From Tretioscincus oriximinensis (lineage: Eukaryota > Chordata > Lepidosauria > Squamata > Gymnophthalmidae), in NCBI GenBank assembly GCA_022410635.1, contig JAJVDF010000125.1, positions 1,555,090-1,619,089 of the forward strand: DNA of 64,000 nucleotides, given 5' to 3'. Positions 9,511-20,683 of the stretch are shown in pieces. The position numbers were made by a program, and so were the translations under genes. The notes beneath the pieces are model-generated. The model had not been told where the DNA came from. It worked only from the letters and a program-made list of their open reading frames with translations, and made no database searches. Position 1 is the stretch's first letter. Every line of letters begins with the position of its first letter.

Positions 9511-11153
9511 AAGAAATACATTTTAGAGATTTTTTAAAAAAAACATCAATGTGTAAAAATCCCAGATTTTGGATGGAATAAAGTTCTAAAGAGCAGAATA
9601 AATCTCTATGCTTATCAGTCACTTTGCAATGACAGCCTGAAGTAGCAAATACTGCCAGGAAATGAAGGGATTGACTGAAAATTGTCAATTCTCCTTTGTC
9701 TTCTGTCTTTCATTGTAAATGAATTTAGGGAATTGTTTGATATTTCTTTGTAGCTGCATTCAGTGTAAGTTGAAATACTATTATCTCTTATCTGCCAGAG
9801 GAAAAAAGCCCAGATGATTCTGGTCATGGATGTTTGAGATAGATTTAAGCTTCTATGACATCATATTAGAAGGTGTTATGTAGCTTGGGTATAAACAGAG
9901 AGCCAATTGTTTCATTGAATAAATATGTTATCATCCAACACATGAGTCTAATCTTCACTGTGCTTTCATAAAAACTGTCAGTGTAGCATATCAAGTGAAA
10001 ATGTATATGCTTATAAAGTGTGAACGTTGAAAGATATAAAGTTGCCCTCTACTGAGAAATAGACATAATTCTATTACATTGCTTCATTTTGCAAAATTCC
10101 ATTGCTTTTTCTGTGAATTTGGATTGTATAAGTTTTGTATATCTTTTTATTATTAAATGCATCTTCACAGTAAGACTTTCACATGAGTCTTTCAATATTA
10201 AGTGCATTTTATATCAAATGCAATTCCTTCCTGCCATGTACACTTTTTTTAGCTTCAAAACTCCTTTGAAAATCTGGATTCCTTTTCCAACTGGGAACTG
10301 CATTTTGATCAACAATTTCAGGAACCTTTGAGATGATTGATTTCAAAACAAAACAAATGGATATGGTCCCAGAATTACAGAAATTGTAGAGCTCTGATCC
10401 ATTACATCATGCAAAGAAATTATTGTAAGACATTGGTAAAGCAGCTGCCTGGAAACCAAAGAGTTGCACTTCAGTTCCTGGGATCTGTCCAAACGATAAT
10501 GGGAAATCACATCTTTATCTTTGGCTCTGTGACCAAGAGGTGGGGAACTGCTTATTATCACCCCATTGGGCTTGTCTTCAATATAATGTCTAAGTAACAA
10601 GCTACTCCAAGAGTAGATAGCAGAAGTTGGTGTTATTTACCTGGCCTAATTTCCAGTAGTTGCTAATGGGTTCATCTACAGAGTAAACTATGTCTATAAC
10701 TTTTACATACTGATGCAATCTAGAGCAAAGAGGATGCTTCAAAAGGATGTTAGGATGGGACGTACCACAAGATGGTATATTACGCTTGGGCTTTTGTTAT
10801 TGCATAACTATAAACAGTGCCAGAAGTATGCTACTTCTTGGCATGTAGTTGGAAAACCCTCAATACCTTTAAAGTTCCAATACCTATAAAGACTTGGAAC
10901 ATTTGTTCCTTGTATTTGGAAATGGTCGGCGATAGGGTTGTGCACAATGTGAATTGCTCTTGGAGCAGGTTAATCCATAGCACTTGCTATGTGCAAAAGA
11001 TGCAAAGGTCAACTATATTGTTAACGGAGTCTAACTGCAAGCAACTCTGTATACATTTACATATGGTTATATGCTTGTGCATGTGTATTCTTGTTCATAG
11101 AATCCAATATACAGTACTTCTAAGAATTCAGCTTTTTTTTACAAAAGTAAAAA
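9511..11153. other. No recognisable feature
   Basis: About 1.6 kb of AT-rich sequence. Open frames at 10089-10331, 10337-10597 and 10817-11179 show no motif that I recognise and no supporting splice or promoter pattern. Confidence 0.5.
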
Positions 11154-12990
11154 AGAATCATAGAATCATAGAATTATAGAGTTGGAATGAATCTCCAAGG
11201 TTATCTAGTCCAACTTCCTGCTCAGTGCAGGATTCATTAAACCATCCCAGAAAGATGACTGTCCAGTCTCTGTTTGAAGACTTCCAGTGAAGTCAAAGTC
11301 ACCACATCCTGTGGCAAACTTCCACTGCTTTATCACCCTGACTGTTAGAAAGTTTTTTCTCATATCTAATCTAAATCTATTCCCTTGCAGTTTCATTCCG
11401 TTGTTTCTAGTCCTTCCATGTGCTAATGAGAACAATGTTGATGTCTCTGCTCTGTGACAGCCCTTCAGATATCTGTAGATAGCTATCAAGTCTCCTCTCA
11501 GTCTTCTCTTTTGCAGACTAAGCATCCCCAGATCCTTTAACCGTTCCTCATAGGAAATGGTTTCCAGACCACTCATCATCCTTGTAACACTCTTTTCAAT
11601 TTGCCCTAGTTTATCAATGTCCTTTTTAAATTGCACCACCAGAACTGAACACAGTATTCCAAGTGTGGTCGTACCAAAGTACTGTAGAGAGGAATAATTT
11701 CTTCATGTGAATGAGATTCTATACTCCTCTTGATACATCCCAGGATTGTGTTTGCCTTTTTTTGCAGCTGCTTCACACTGTTGACTCATGTTTAATCTTT
11801 GATCTACCAATACACCCAGGTCCTTCTAACCTGTGCTGCTGCTCAGACATATTCCTCCCATTCTACATGCTGTTTTCATTTTTTTTGCCCAGATGTAGGA
11901 TCTAGCCATGCCCATTGTTCCAGCTTGTCTAGATCATTTTTGAATCCTTTCTCTATCTTACTTAGTATGAGCAGTCCCTCCTAACCTTGTGTCACCAGCA
12001 AACTTGATACGTTTTCCTTCAATTCCTTCATCTAGATCATTTATAAATATATAAAATAGCACTAGGCCTAGGACAGACCCTTGTGGTACTCCACTTGAAG
12101 CATTCTTCCAATTGGATGTGCAACCATTTCTTACCACTCTTTGAGTACGATCACTAAGCCAGTTCTGAATCCATCTAACTTGTTTTGTCAATCCCATACT
12201 TAACCATTTTTTCAATAAGGATGGAATGAGATACTTTGTCAAATGCTTTACTGAAGTCAAGATGTACCACGTCTACTGCATTTCCCTGATCAAACCATTT
12301 GGTGATTCTATTATAGAAATTAGATTAGTCTGGCATGATTTGTTTGTTACAAATCCATGTTGGCTCTGGTTAATTCATTCCTATCTGCATTCCTATCCAA
12401 GTGCTGGCATACATGCTGCTTTATAACTTGTTCAAGGAGCTTTCCTGGTATTGAAGCCATGCTCACAGGCCTGCAGGTTGTTCCACTTTTACGTCTGCTA
12501 GTTCTTTCAATACCCTGGGATGTAGTTCATTTGGGCCTGGAAACTTAAATTCCTTTAAATTAGCAAAGAGATCCCTCACCTTTTCTCTGTCTATTAAGTG
12601 TTTTGATTCTTTTGTACCTTCAATAGCAGAATGAAGGCCAGCTGCTGTTGTATGTCCTTTTTTCAGAAAAAAACAGATGCAAAATAAGTGTTCAGAAGTT
12701 CAGCTTTTTCAGTATTGTTTTTGATCAATTCACCATTTTCCCTCTGTAGAACTCCTATAGCATCTTTAGCTTTTCTTTTTCTTTTGACGTACCCACAAAA
12801 CTTTTTATTATTGCTTTTTACATTCTTTGCGCGACTCAGTTCATATTTAGCTTTAGCTTTTCTGACACTTGCCCTACAGTTGCTGCAGACTGCCTTATAT
12901 TCTTCCTTAGAAATGTTCTTCCATTTCATAAACAGTATTTTTTTCCTTTTGGAGCAGATTGTTTCCTCAGTTTGAGAGGTTTCTGAGTGC
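11154..12990 (-). mobile_element. CR1 LINE, 5'-truncated, decayed ORF2
   Basis: The right-to-left element ends at 11154-11185 with tandem CATAGAAT octamers (reverse complement of the CR1 ATTCTATG repeats) and AGAGTTGGAATGA. Going upstream on the minus strand, the translation shows the CR1 C-terminus (EERLKDLGMLSLQKRRLRGD and RKNFLTVRVIKQW), the RT core [20 protein letters not shown], and the upstream block SKEEYKAVCSNC with NTEKAELLNTYFASVF. The catalytic box reads FAGD for FADD. At least three frame changes or stops separate these blocks. No endonuclease domain remains. Confidence 0.9.
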
Positions 12991-13207
12991 TAACTGGACT
13001 GTTCCTCATGAGTGATCTAGATATACTTCTGCTCCTCTTCATTGTTCTCTTGCATAAGAACCTGGTATCGGTTCTTAAGCTGTATAGGTGCTGACAGCCT
13101 CTTACCCCTCCTTCCTGTCTGAGTCACATGTTTCCATTCTGCTGCTTCTACTGCTATGCTAGGATTTTCTTTCTCTTCATGAATCAGAAGGTGTGTGTAT
13201 GATTGCT

Positions 13208-13424
13208 GTTGTATGGTTAGCATGACAGACTCTTACTTGTAAGTCTCCTCCATAAAATCAGCTGGGCAATTTTTGGCTAGTCACAGTTATTCAGATCCCT
13301 CTCAGCCACATCTACTTCAGAAGGTATCTGTTGTGAACAGAAGAACAGAAGGTTATGTAAGCTGCTTTGATTCCCCATTGCGTTGAGAACAGCAAGTTAT
13401 AAAAACCAAGTCTTTTCTTCCTCC
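13208..13424 (+). repeat. tRNA-derived SINE family 1, old copy
   Basis: GTATGGTTAGCATGACAGAC (decayed tRNA head), CAGCTGGGCAATTTTTGGCT, TCTCAGCCACATCTACTTCA and GGTATCTGTTGTGAACAG follow the family order. It ends GTTATAAAAACCAAGTCTT, a tail variant also seen at 61556-61786 and different from the AAATA tail at 44890-45149. Confidence 0.65.
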
Positions 13425-14793
13425 TTTTCCTTCTTTCTCAGTGTTGAAAGCTGAATTCAGTATTTTCAATCCTATCATTTTCTTTCTAACAGAACTGACA
13501 CTGAATAAGATGCATAGGTAGTTTTTATTAGCTCAATATATAGTAAACTAGGCTATCAAAATAGAAAGTGATTGTATCCTCTACAATGGCGGTTTTTAGA
13601 ATATCGTTATTCAGTGTCAGGTTTCTTATACTAAACATCTACAGAGAAGTCTTAAACATTTGTATTAATGCTACCCATCTTACAATAAAAATATGTAGAA
13701 CATTTAAGTAATCAGATCAGATTTATTGCCTCATTTCCATTACTATTTTTTAAAAGAGACTACCCATGTTACATAGAACAATATAGATTGATAGCTATAT
13801 CTTTTGGGAACTCTTAATTCTTTTCATCCATTTATTGTAATTATATTTGATAGATCCCATGTTCTCGTTCTTTTCTCTGGGTAACAGTTTCTCCACTCAT
13901 TGTATTGATTGTTAATCTATCCATGCAACATATAAAGAAGGAACATTCCATCATTGTGTCACAGTCTCTCACTTGGTTGCCTGCACTGAACGAATATCAA
14001 CAATAGATTATTTTCCTCCTTTGTATGATGCAGTGGCTTTGTGCTCTATCTTTTGGCAAACTTTTAAAGAAACTTTCACTTGGTTAATATTTAAGATCTC
14101 AGTCACTGTATTTAAATGTGGTTTGGGAAATCTGGCTTCTGTTTTAATATATGGAGTTGATTTTTTTATATCTTCTTTCTGGCTTTAAGGAATATTTAAT
14201 TGGTTAGCTTGTTTTGTTCATAGTACAGGAAAATGTTAAATTTTTCTCAGGGATAGAGATTTCTCATGGGTTTCTATCATTAATAGAGTTTAATCCATTT
14301 CAGGATCAATTTAGGAACATATTCGATAAAGTTCTTCACTATTTTGATCAACATACCTTTTCATATGGTTTTCACCTAAAATACTACATTTTGCAGTATG
14401 CATTAAAATAAATCTTAAAAATCTATATTCCTAAGGGTATTTTGCATATTATTTCAGTAAAACAATATGATTTTTAAAGCATATATTTCTGTATATAAGC
14501 TGGATAACAGGTTTCTCCTCCATTTTGGCTTCCCTACCCTTACCTTAGTAATTTCCAGACTTTCTGTATAAGAAAGAAGAGAAGGATAGAGAGTTGATGG
14601 TTCTCATTGATTATTATTTACAGTATGTCAGAAGAGAGAATCGGAGAAGAACATGGAGATTCATAAGAGGGCAAAATTATGGCTGAATTCACATATAACA
14701 GAAAGAAAACACACCTCAAAAATATCTTACAGATGGTAAGAAAAACTGATCAAACAGGAGTTTTAAAAACCTTATCTGCAAACTCTATTTAAA
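13425..14793. other. No recognisable feature
   Basis: AT-rich, with many stops in all frames. Nothing supported. Confidence 0.5.
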
Positions 14794-15146
14794 GGTTCCT
14801 GTGGGTACCTATGTGAATAATAATCAAGAATTAACTCTGGCTTGCTGGGAAACCACGAGCTAAGAACAGTGATGTCAGGTGTAAGGTACAAGGCGATCGC
14901 TGGCACGCCATGAATGCCTGAGAACACCTTATCAGGACAGCTCTGAAGAATAATTACCTTTCCCTGCCAAGTAACTGATTCATGCTTAGGCTGAGGTAAA
15001 CAGCATATACTGCGCATGCCTTGCTATGTGGAAAACAGCTATGCAACCCCACCCTGTTGTAAGGAATAAAAGAGGTCTCCCCAAGGTATATGGGATGCCT
15101 GAATCTTGATCCTGCCTCTGCGTCTTCATTCATCTCTACAGGTTCC
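14794..15146 (+). mobile_element. Solo LTR with a perfect 6-bp target duplication
   Basis: GGTTCC occurs at 14794-14799 and again at 15141-15146. The 341 bp between them (14800-15140) begin TGTGGGTACC and end CATCTCTACA, so the TG...CA ends of an LTR are present. An AATAAA signal at 15065-15070 lies about 75 bp from the 3' end, a usual place for the R region, and suggests plus orientation. No primer-binding site or internal coding sequence adjoins it, so this is a solo LTR left by recombination. Six-base duplications fit some endogenous retrovirus classes, but the class is not provable here. Confidence 0.75.
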
Positions 15147-15335
15147 TTCAGGTATGATATAGATTTTCCCAGGACTATATTGGGAATTCCAATATTCTCC
15201 TTCGATAGTGTTAGAATGTATATAAATATGATGAAAAACCCAGGTTCTTTTATCATGTCAGAATGATTAACTTGCCTGTTGCTTCCTAAATCAGTTAGAA
15301 GTATGCAAACANAAAGANAANNNAANAACAACANA

Positions 15336-15510
<175 letters not shown>

Positions 15511-15785
15511 CAAGGGTGAAAGAACAAACATATAAATAAAGCATTTATGCAGCTAATGCCCAAATTGAAAATTCTGTCTAGGGAGTTTTAACAAAGGTTT
15601 TCAAACACTTCTGAAAAGGAGCCAGTCCTCCTCTATTTGCAGGTCTACAGGGAGTTAGATGTTGGAATGCTTGCTGCCTTGAGGTGGCTATAGACTTTGG
15701 GAGAACAAATAAAAGTCCTTTGGCTCCAGAACATAAGATCCTAGATGAAATGCATCAAGTCAGTCTGGCTGCCAAATAAGGTCAA
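15511..15785. other. No recognisable feature
   Basis: Short interval right of the microsatellite, including a GAACATAAGATCC stretch at about 15729. Nothing supported. Confidence 0.4.
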
Positions 15786-16290
15786 GTAAAGAAAGGAGAA
15801 ATGAGGCAATCCACTAAGGAGTTGTTACAATGATCCAGGCATGATGTTGCCAAAGCCTGGACAGGAAAATGTGTGGTCTGAAATGCTAGGAACCTCTAAA
15901 TCCTTTGGGTGTTCAAAAGAATAAATTTATCTTCTTTGACTGTTGCACCAATAAAAGACTACAAAGGAAGACTGGACTCTAGCAACCAAGGGTAAATGCA
16001 GGTGCTCTTTACAGGAGCAGTGGTTCCTCAAGAGCCTAGAATAGACCCAGGATTCCTTCCTACCATTTAGCAGAGGTGGCATATAAGTAGTATCCTCTAG
16101 TCTTTCTTCCCCATCTCTAATCACTTCAATGCTATTTATCTTCCTGCCCTCCCCCACCTTCATGCAAATACTCATTGTTCTTATTTTAGTATTTGTTAAT
16201 GTCAGTGCTGTTTTATTGTCAGTCATGCTATCCTTGTAATTTTTTTATTGCCCAGAACGTTCACTTCTTACAATAAATAAATAAATCTGC
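15786..16290 (-). mobile_element. Possible very old L2-like LINE fragment
   Basis: GTTACAATGATCCAGGCATG and TGTTGCCAAAGCCTGG at 15823-15860 resemble the reverse complement of the LINE segment encoding a S-R-L-D-Y-C-N motif (compare 8965-8995). The rest is too diverged to align by eye. A tail-like AATAAATAAATAAAT at 16273-16287 is on the wrong side for this orientation and may belong to another insertion. Confidence 0.3.
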
Positions 16291-17592
16291 AATTGGGAGT
16301 TTGATATACAAGCCCAAGGGAAGTGTTGATTTTCTGTAATAATGATTTTGTCTGTTATTATCCCAAAACTTTAGAACTGATTCATGATTTTGGTCATGAA
16401 TATGTGTTACAATCCAAACACAACCTTAGGGTAAACCCAGTTTTTGCGTCCTGTCTGGAGGCAGCCTATGTCATAGAAGGAAACGATAGCCTGACAATGA
16501 GTTACACTGATTTGGAATGATGAGAGGACTCCTGCTTTTCTTTTCTTTTAAATATAGATTTCTCTATTCTATATATTTAAATAACTGCAGTACATATACA
16601 GTTCATAATCCACAGGTATATGAATGTATAAGAATTCAAAAGAGCATAATGGATGGAAATGAAATACCCAATGAGAACAGCAAACTTGAGCACCACTTAT
16701 AGCTAATATAGGAAAAGATATTCCAGGGGGGAAACAATTTATAAAAAAATACATATTGTAAATTAATTTACATGGTGAACATAATGAATATATTTTATAC
16801 TACACGGATCTGGGAAAACAAAGTTTATTTCTGTTTTTCTTACCATCAGAGATGTGCAATTGACTAGAGTTGCCAATGGAACTGCTTTTAAGAAAGTGCA
16901 CCTTCATTTTTTTAGAGTAAAAATAAACTCTACCAGATGGCAGATGCATTTGAAACTATGCAAATTTAACAAATCCTTCTGTCACCTCAAAATAACTTGG
17001 GAATTCATTAAAGAGTCATTTTCTAAAAACTGGATTCTCTTGAACTTATCAAATAATTGGAATTTAAACTGTACTGAGTTTATGTTCTCACACAAGCACA
17101 TAAATCCTGTTTCAGTTCATAGCATTAAAATGTAATATAATTAATATTGAACTGAATACTTGTAAAGAGAAAATCATTTTAATCAATATCTGAAATGATG
17201 GTCAAGCACACTAGTTTTTAAGGATGAAAACTGAAAATGCTAAAACACCAAGGATAGCAATGGATGAAGAAAATAGCACAACTTAAGCAATTCCATATAA
17301 CAATGTTTCATTATCAGCTCGGGAATTAGAGGCTGGAGACACACAAGTGGCTAAAAGTTTGGTTTATCACCTATTTCAGGCTTTAAGCAGACTGTGTGAC
17401 AGATGAGAGGAAGCAAGTTCTGTCCCTTTAATGTTTGAAACAAGTCTTCCTCCAGTTTGCATGGCTGGGTGACGATTGGCAGATAGCTATCGTTACTTCC
17501 CCCATCTGCTTGTATAACCTTATCCGTCTGTGCAGCAGCAGGTCAAGCAGGGAAAAAGCCGATTTCAGACGACCTCTGCCATGATAGCTGGA
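16291..17592. other. No recognisable feature
   Basis: About 1.3 kb without a supported gene. The 93-codon frame at 16854-17135 has no motif that I recognise. Confidence 0.5.
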
Positions 17593-17710
17593 AAAATCAG
17601 CTCTCATTAAACCTGCAGCAAGTGACTGCATCGCTCACAACCCACCACAATGTCTGCAGGAGCCGCCTGGAAGCGGAATAAATCCTGCGTGTGTCTGCAG
17701 TTGAAGTCCA
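17593..17710. repeat. Two-copy interspersed repeat, copy A
   Basis: ATCAGCTCTCATTAAAC, then GCTCACAACCCACCACAATG and TCTGCAGGAGCC, recur in the same order at 36429-36545. The family is not one I recognise. The hAT-type MITE at 17739 lies immediately to the right, probably inserted in or beside this repeat. Confidence 0.5.
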
Positions 17711-17730
17711 TTCATACAGTCAGCTAAAAG

Positions 17731-18009
17731 GATATACTCAGTGCTTGTTTTCTAGAAAAAAAGGTGACGGTACTAATGCCGGCGAGGGGGGGGGGCGGCG
17801 TTAGTGGCGGCGGGAGGGCGGTGTTAGTGGTGGCGGTGGCGGTGTTAGCAGCGCCAGCGGCCGCCGCCCCGCCTAAATAAAAGGTGCCGCCGTGCCCCCC
17901 CGCCGCTAACGCCGCCACCACTAACACCCACACCCCCCCCCCGCCTAAATAAAAGGTGCCGGAATTGCGTACCGGCGCGTTCCGTCACAAAAAAAGCCCT
18001 GGATATACT
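17731..18009. mobile_element. GC-rich hAT-type MITE with a perfect 8-bp duplication
   Basis: The 8-bp sequence GATATACT flanks the element at 17731-17738 and 18002-18009. The 263-bp element (17739-18001) starts CAGTGCTTGTTTTCT and ends with the complement of CAGGGCTTTTTTTGTGACGG, so it has the CAG-type termini and 8-bp duplication of hAT elements. The interior is very GC-rich and made of GGCGGTGTTAGTGG-type subrepeats, partly in inverted orientation. It also contains a perfect 20-bp direct repeat (17870-17889 and 17942-17961). No transposase is encoded. Confidence 0.85.
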
Positions 18010-18989
18010 GTAGGTAATGATCATCACTTTATTATATGATTATAAAAGATAGGGAAACTTTGATGTTTATTGCTTCAGGACTATCATACAATTAGGAGAA
18101 AAAAGAATGACAATGATATGCAATGTCCAGGCACTTTGATTTCTGTAATACACGTTACGGAAACACATTTCATGAATTTTTAAAAAACTTTTTCAGTTCA
18201 AAAGCTTTGCCAATCTGATGGATCTATTACAATGGAATTTTATAGTCAAAATGCAGACCTTGTATTTACAATATTCATTCTAGTGACTCTAAAAAGACCT
18301 ATGATAAACCTCAAAAAGCATTCCTCACTTAGACAGCTATCGCCCCATCTGTCTTGAATATTGCTCTGATCTAATTCAGCCACTCTTGTGGAATTAATAG
18401 TTTTGCTCTATAAATAGTAAATTGGTGTATTGCTTGTGCCACTTTGCTCTCCAGAAAGAAATGAAAGGTATAATTAGAAGAGAAAGATGCTCCACCAAAT
18501 TAAAATCAGCTTCACTAACTATTTACTTTTCTACTTTTCACTCTTTTCCTTTTTAACTTTTTTTAATGCAAACATGGACACAAGAAATACCATAAATTGT
18601 TTCATTGTTATGGATGAAAGAAATGCAGGTACAAATGTTTAACGTAATTTTTAATTGATTGTATGAACAAATGGCTACAATATTTGCATTTATTGCCTGT
18701 TCTTGTAATATATTTTGTAATAAGATTCCATGGTGACCTAGCAGTCCCTTAGACTGTTTCTGCTTAGGTATTATTATCAAGAAACTTTCCAGTTGAATCT
18801 GTAGTAGATTCAGCTTTTGAATTATATTCAGGACAATACCTACNCAAAGTATTTTGTAAAAGTCACAGAACACACACCTGAGAACAAACTACCTCTAATA
18901 AGGAGAGCGCTAACAGACCAAATGCTTGAGCTACAAATAATCAACCTTTAGCTTACAACTAGGCATTGTGCACCTTCTAAATGACAAGG
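18010..18989. other. No recognisable feature
   Basis: AT-rich. The 106-codon minus-strand frame at 18553-18873 contains an N and has no recognisable motif. Confidence 0.5.
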
Positions 18990-19128
18990 TATATCAGAAG
19001 CTGCATTCCCACATCACTTATTTATTTCACTGTAGTTGAATATTCCACAATAAAGCATTGTATGGACTGGTTTATTCCACAGTATCCATGCTTTATTGTC
19101 AAAAATCCAGTAATAGTGGAATAAATCT
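18990..19128. repeat. AT-rich MITE-like repeat, copy
   Basis: CACTTATTTATTTCACTGTA, then GTTGAATATTCC and repeated TTTATTCCACA / GTGGAATAAA elements, match the order at 57775-57915 (GCTTATTTATTTTGCTGTAG, GTTGAGTAT, ATTCCAGAAT). The unit is rich in dyads and about 130 bp long. I do not recognise the family. Confidence 0.45.
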
Positions 19129-19129
19129 G

Positions 19130-20110
19130 CTGCTGCCGTGATTACGGCGGCGCAGGCATTTTGCCAAGGAGGAAGGAGGTGACCCCTCTAGGAAGCCCAC
19201 TTCCTTTCACTGCCCCGGAATTGGGCACAAGAAGATGACATGGTTTCCTGGCGACGGAGGGCTTAAAAGCCCTCCGACAGCCATCACTTCCTCCTTCTCC
19301 TTCGGACGCGCGAAACCCACCCTTACCCTCCCTAATTTTTATTTTCTTCCTTCTTCCAGTCATGGCATTGAGAGGAGTTGGTGATGGCACAACTTGGCGA
19401 AGTCGAGAGGAGCCAAAGAAAACCTGAAGAAAGGGGTCCCCATGGCTACCTCATAGCTGGAGGGCCTTTCCTAAAAGGGTTCTGAACTTGTGTGCTTACC
19501 TGTGGGGACCGGTAGGTTGAATGCAGGTTTGGAGTCATTGAGGTGGGACGTACACAGGACGGATTCTTGAAGGCCCTCACAAACCTCTTTGATCCTCGGA
19601 AGAGTACCCACAGTATCGGTGGGTCGCTTTGTGCTGCTGGACAGCTGGGTGCCTAGACAAAAGGGGCTGACCTGCCGAGTGGAGGCAGCCTCAGTCCTAC
19701 GTCACGAGGGCGTGGACCAGTGGGTCTACTGGCGAGGCCTGAGCTGGGCAGATGGTATGGCATAGGCGGCCATGCTGAGAGGTGCTGGGTGCGTGGCCCA
19801 GTTGGTTGCAGGTCAGGCCGGGTGGCTGACCTGGGGTGACTGCCAAGCTGTTGTGCTTGGCCACACCCCTACTCAAGCCATGGTCCAATTCTCTCCACTT
19901 CTGGGTTATGTTTTAAAAGTACTGATCAATGTTGTTTAGATTTCGGGTTGCGTTAATGTTACAAGTTTGCGTCAGGGTTTTTTGGAACATTGTTAATTGG
20001 TTAATAAATTACTCATGTTCAATTTACTACTGGGTGGTCTCTCTTCTCTTCCCTCCACGGCAAATAAATGATATGTGGGGATGCAGCAGTTGTCTCCTGT
20101 TATTTCCTGA
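19130..20110 (+). other. CpG-rich island, probable retroelement remnant
   Basis: This is the longest GC-rich, CpG-containing stretch in the window. In plus orientation it holds a dyad around a TATA-like core (GGAGGGCTTAAAAGCCCTCC, about 19256-19275), a polypyrimidine tract ending in AG (about 19339-19361, TTTTCTTCCTTCTTCCAG) and, downstream, GTTAATAAATTACTCATG with an AATAAA signal. On the minus strand CCCACAG then GTAAGC near 19501 would make a good splice donor. Weak plus-strand frames near 19610-19750 (GVDQWVYWRGLSWADGM) vaguely recall SGNH-hydrolase-like ORFs of some YR retroelements, but I would not rely on it. Alternatives are an unrecognised LTR or DIRS-type element, or the CpG-island promoter of an unannotated transcript. 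Confidence 0.4.
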
Positions 20111-20184
20111 AGGAGAAAAAAAACTTGCTATTCCTTTATACAATAATTTCTAGAACGTTCTTTATTTTTGCCTAATATATTAAG
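20111..20184. other. A-rich junction
   Basis: Contains a run of eight A at about 20118-20125, possibly the 3' tail of the preceding island if that is a retroelement. Confidence 0.3.
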
Positions 20185-20683
20185 AAGAAGAACTGGGTTT
20201 TTGTACCATTCCCTTCTTAGCTGAAGGGACCCAGAGTGGCCTACAAGCTATTTTTTGCCAAAAGACTTACATTCTATCTTCCTCTACCAATTGTGATGGT
20301 GCCTATTAATCTATTTGCAGATTTTTTGTTTTCGAAGTAGTCTGACCAGATGACCCCTTTTGGGGGGTTGAAAACCCAGTTTTGGGGTGCCTCGCAATTT
20401 TTTCTGAGGAAAATCTTTTCAAAAAAAGATTTTTTTTGAAAAATATTTTGTTTTCTAAGTTTCTTTTCCTCAGAAAAAACCGGGAGGCACCTCAAAAACG
20501 GGTTTTCACCCCCCCCCCAAAAGGGGTCATCTGGTCAGCCTATCGAACAGCTAGGTTGGCTGAATCTGAGGCCAGTGAAGGAAATACACTCTTTTCCATT
20601 GCAGTTACATGTGATCGCAACTCCAGTTTCTCTGTTGAAAGACCACTGCTCTTAACCACTGCCTCTCCGTGCCTTAAAGAACC
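20185..20683 (-). repeat. tRNA-derived SINE family 2, interrupted by a MITE
   Basis: As on the plus strand it starts with the GAAGAAGAACTGGG tail, runs through ACCCAGAGTGGCCTACAAGC and ACATTCTATCTTC, is broken at 20338-20542 by a foldback MITE, and resumes with TCGAACAGCTAGGTTGGCTG to the tRNA-like head (GCCTCTCCGTGCC). The order matches the uninterrupted copy at 29890-30208. Confidence 0.75.
20338..20542. mobile_element. Foldback MITE, copy 1
   Basis: The 205-bp element is nearly all inverted repeat. The left part reads TAGTCTGACCAGATGACCCC then GGGTTGAAAACCC and GGTGCCTC; the right part is its reverse complement ending GGGGTCATCTGGTCAGCCTA. The insertion into a SINE with a known uninterrupted relative defines its ends. 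The flanking direct repeat is short: TCGAAG (20332-20337) against TCGAAC (20543-20548). No coding capacity. The superfamily is uncertain. Confidence 0.8.

Noticed and set aside
10337..10600. Overlapping frames of 85-86 codons on both strands
   Set aside because: Opposed, with no motif, conservation evidence or regulatory context; chance.
11711..11984. Plus-strand frames of about 60 codons
   Set aside because: They are antisense to the CR1 element.
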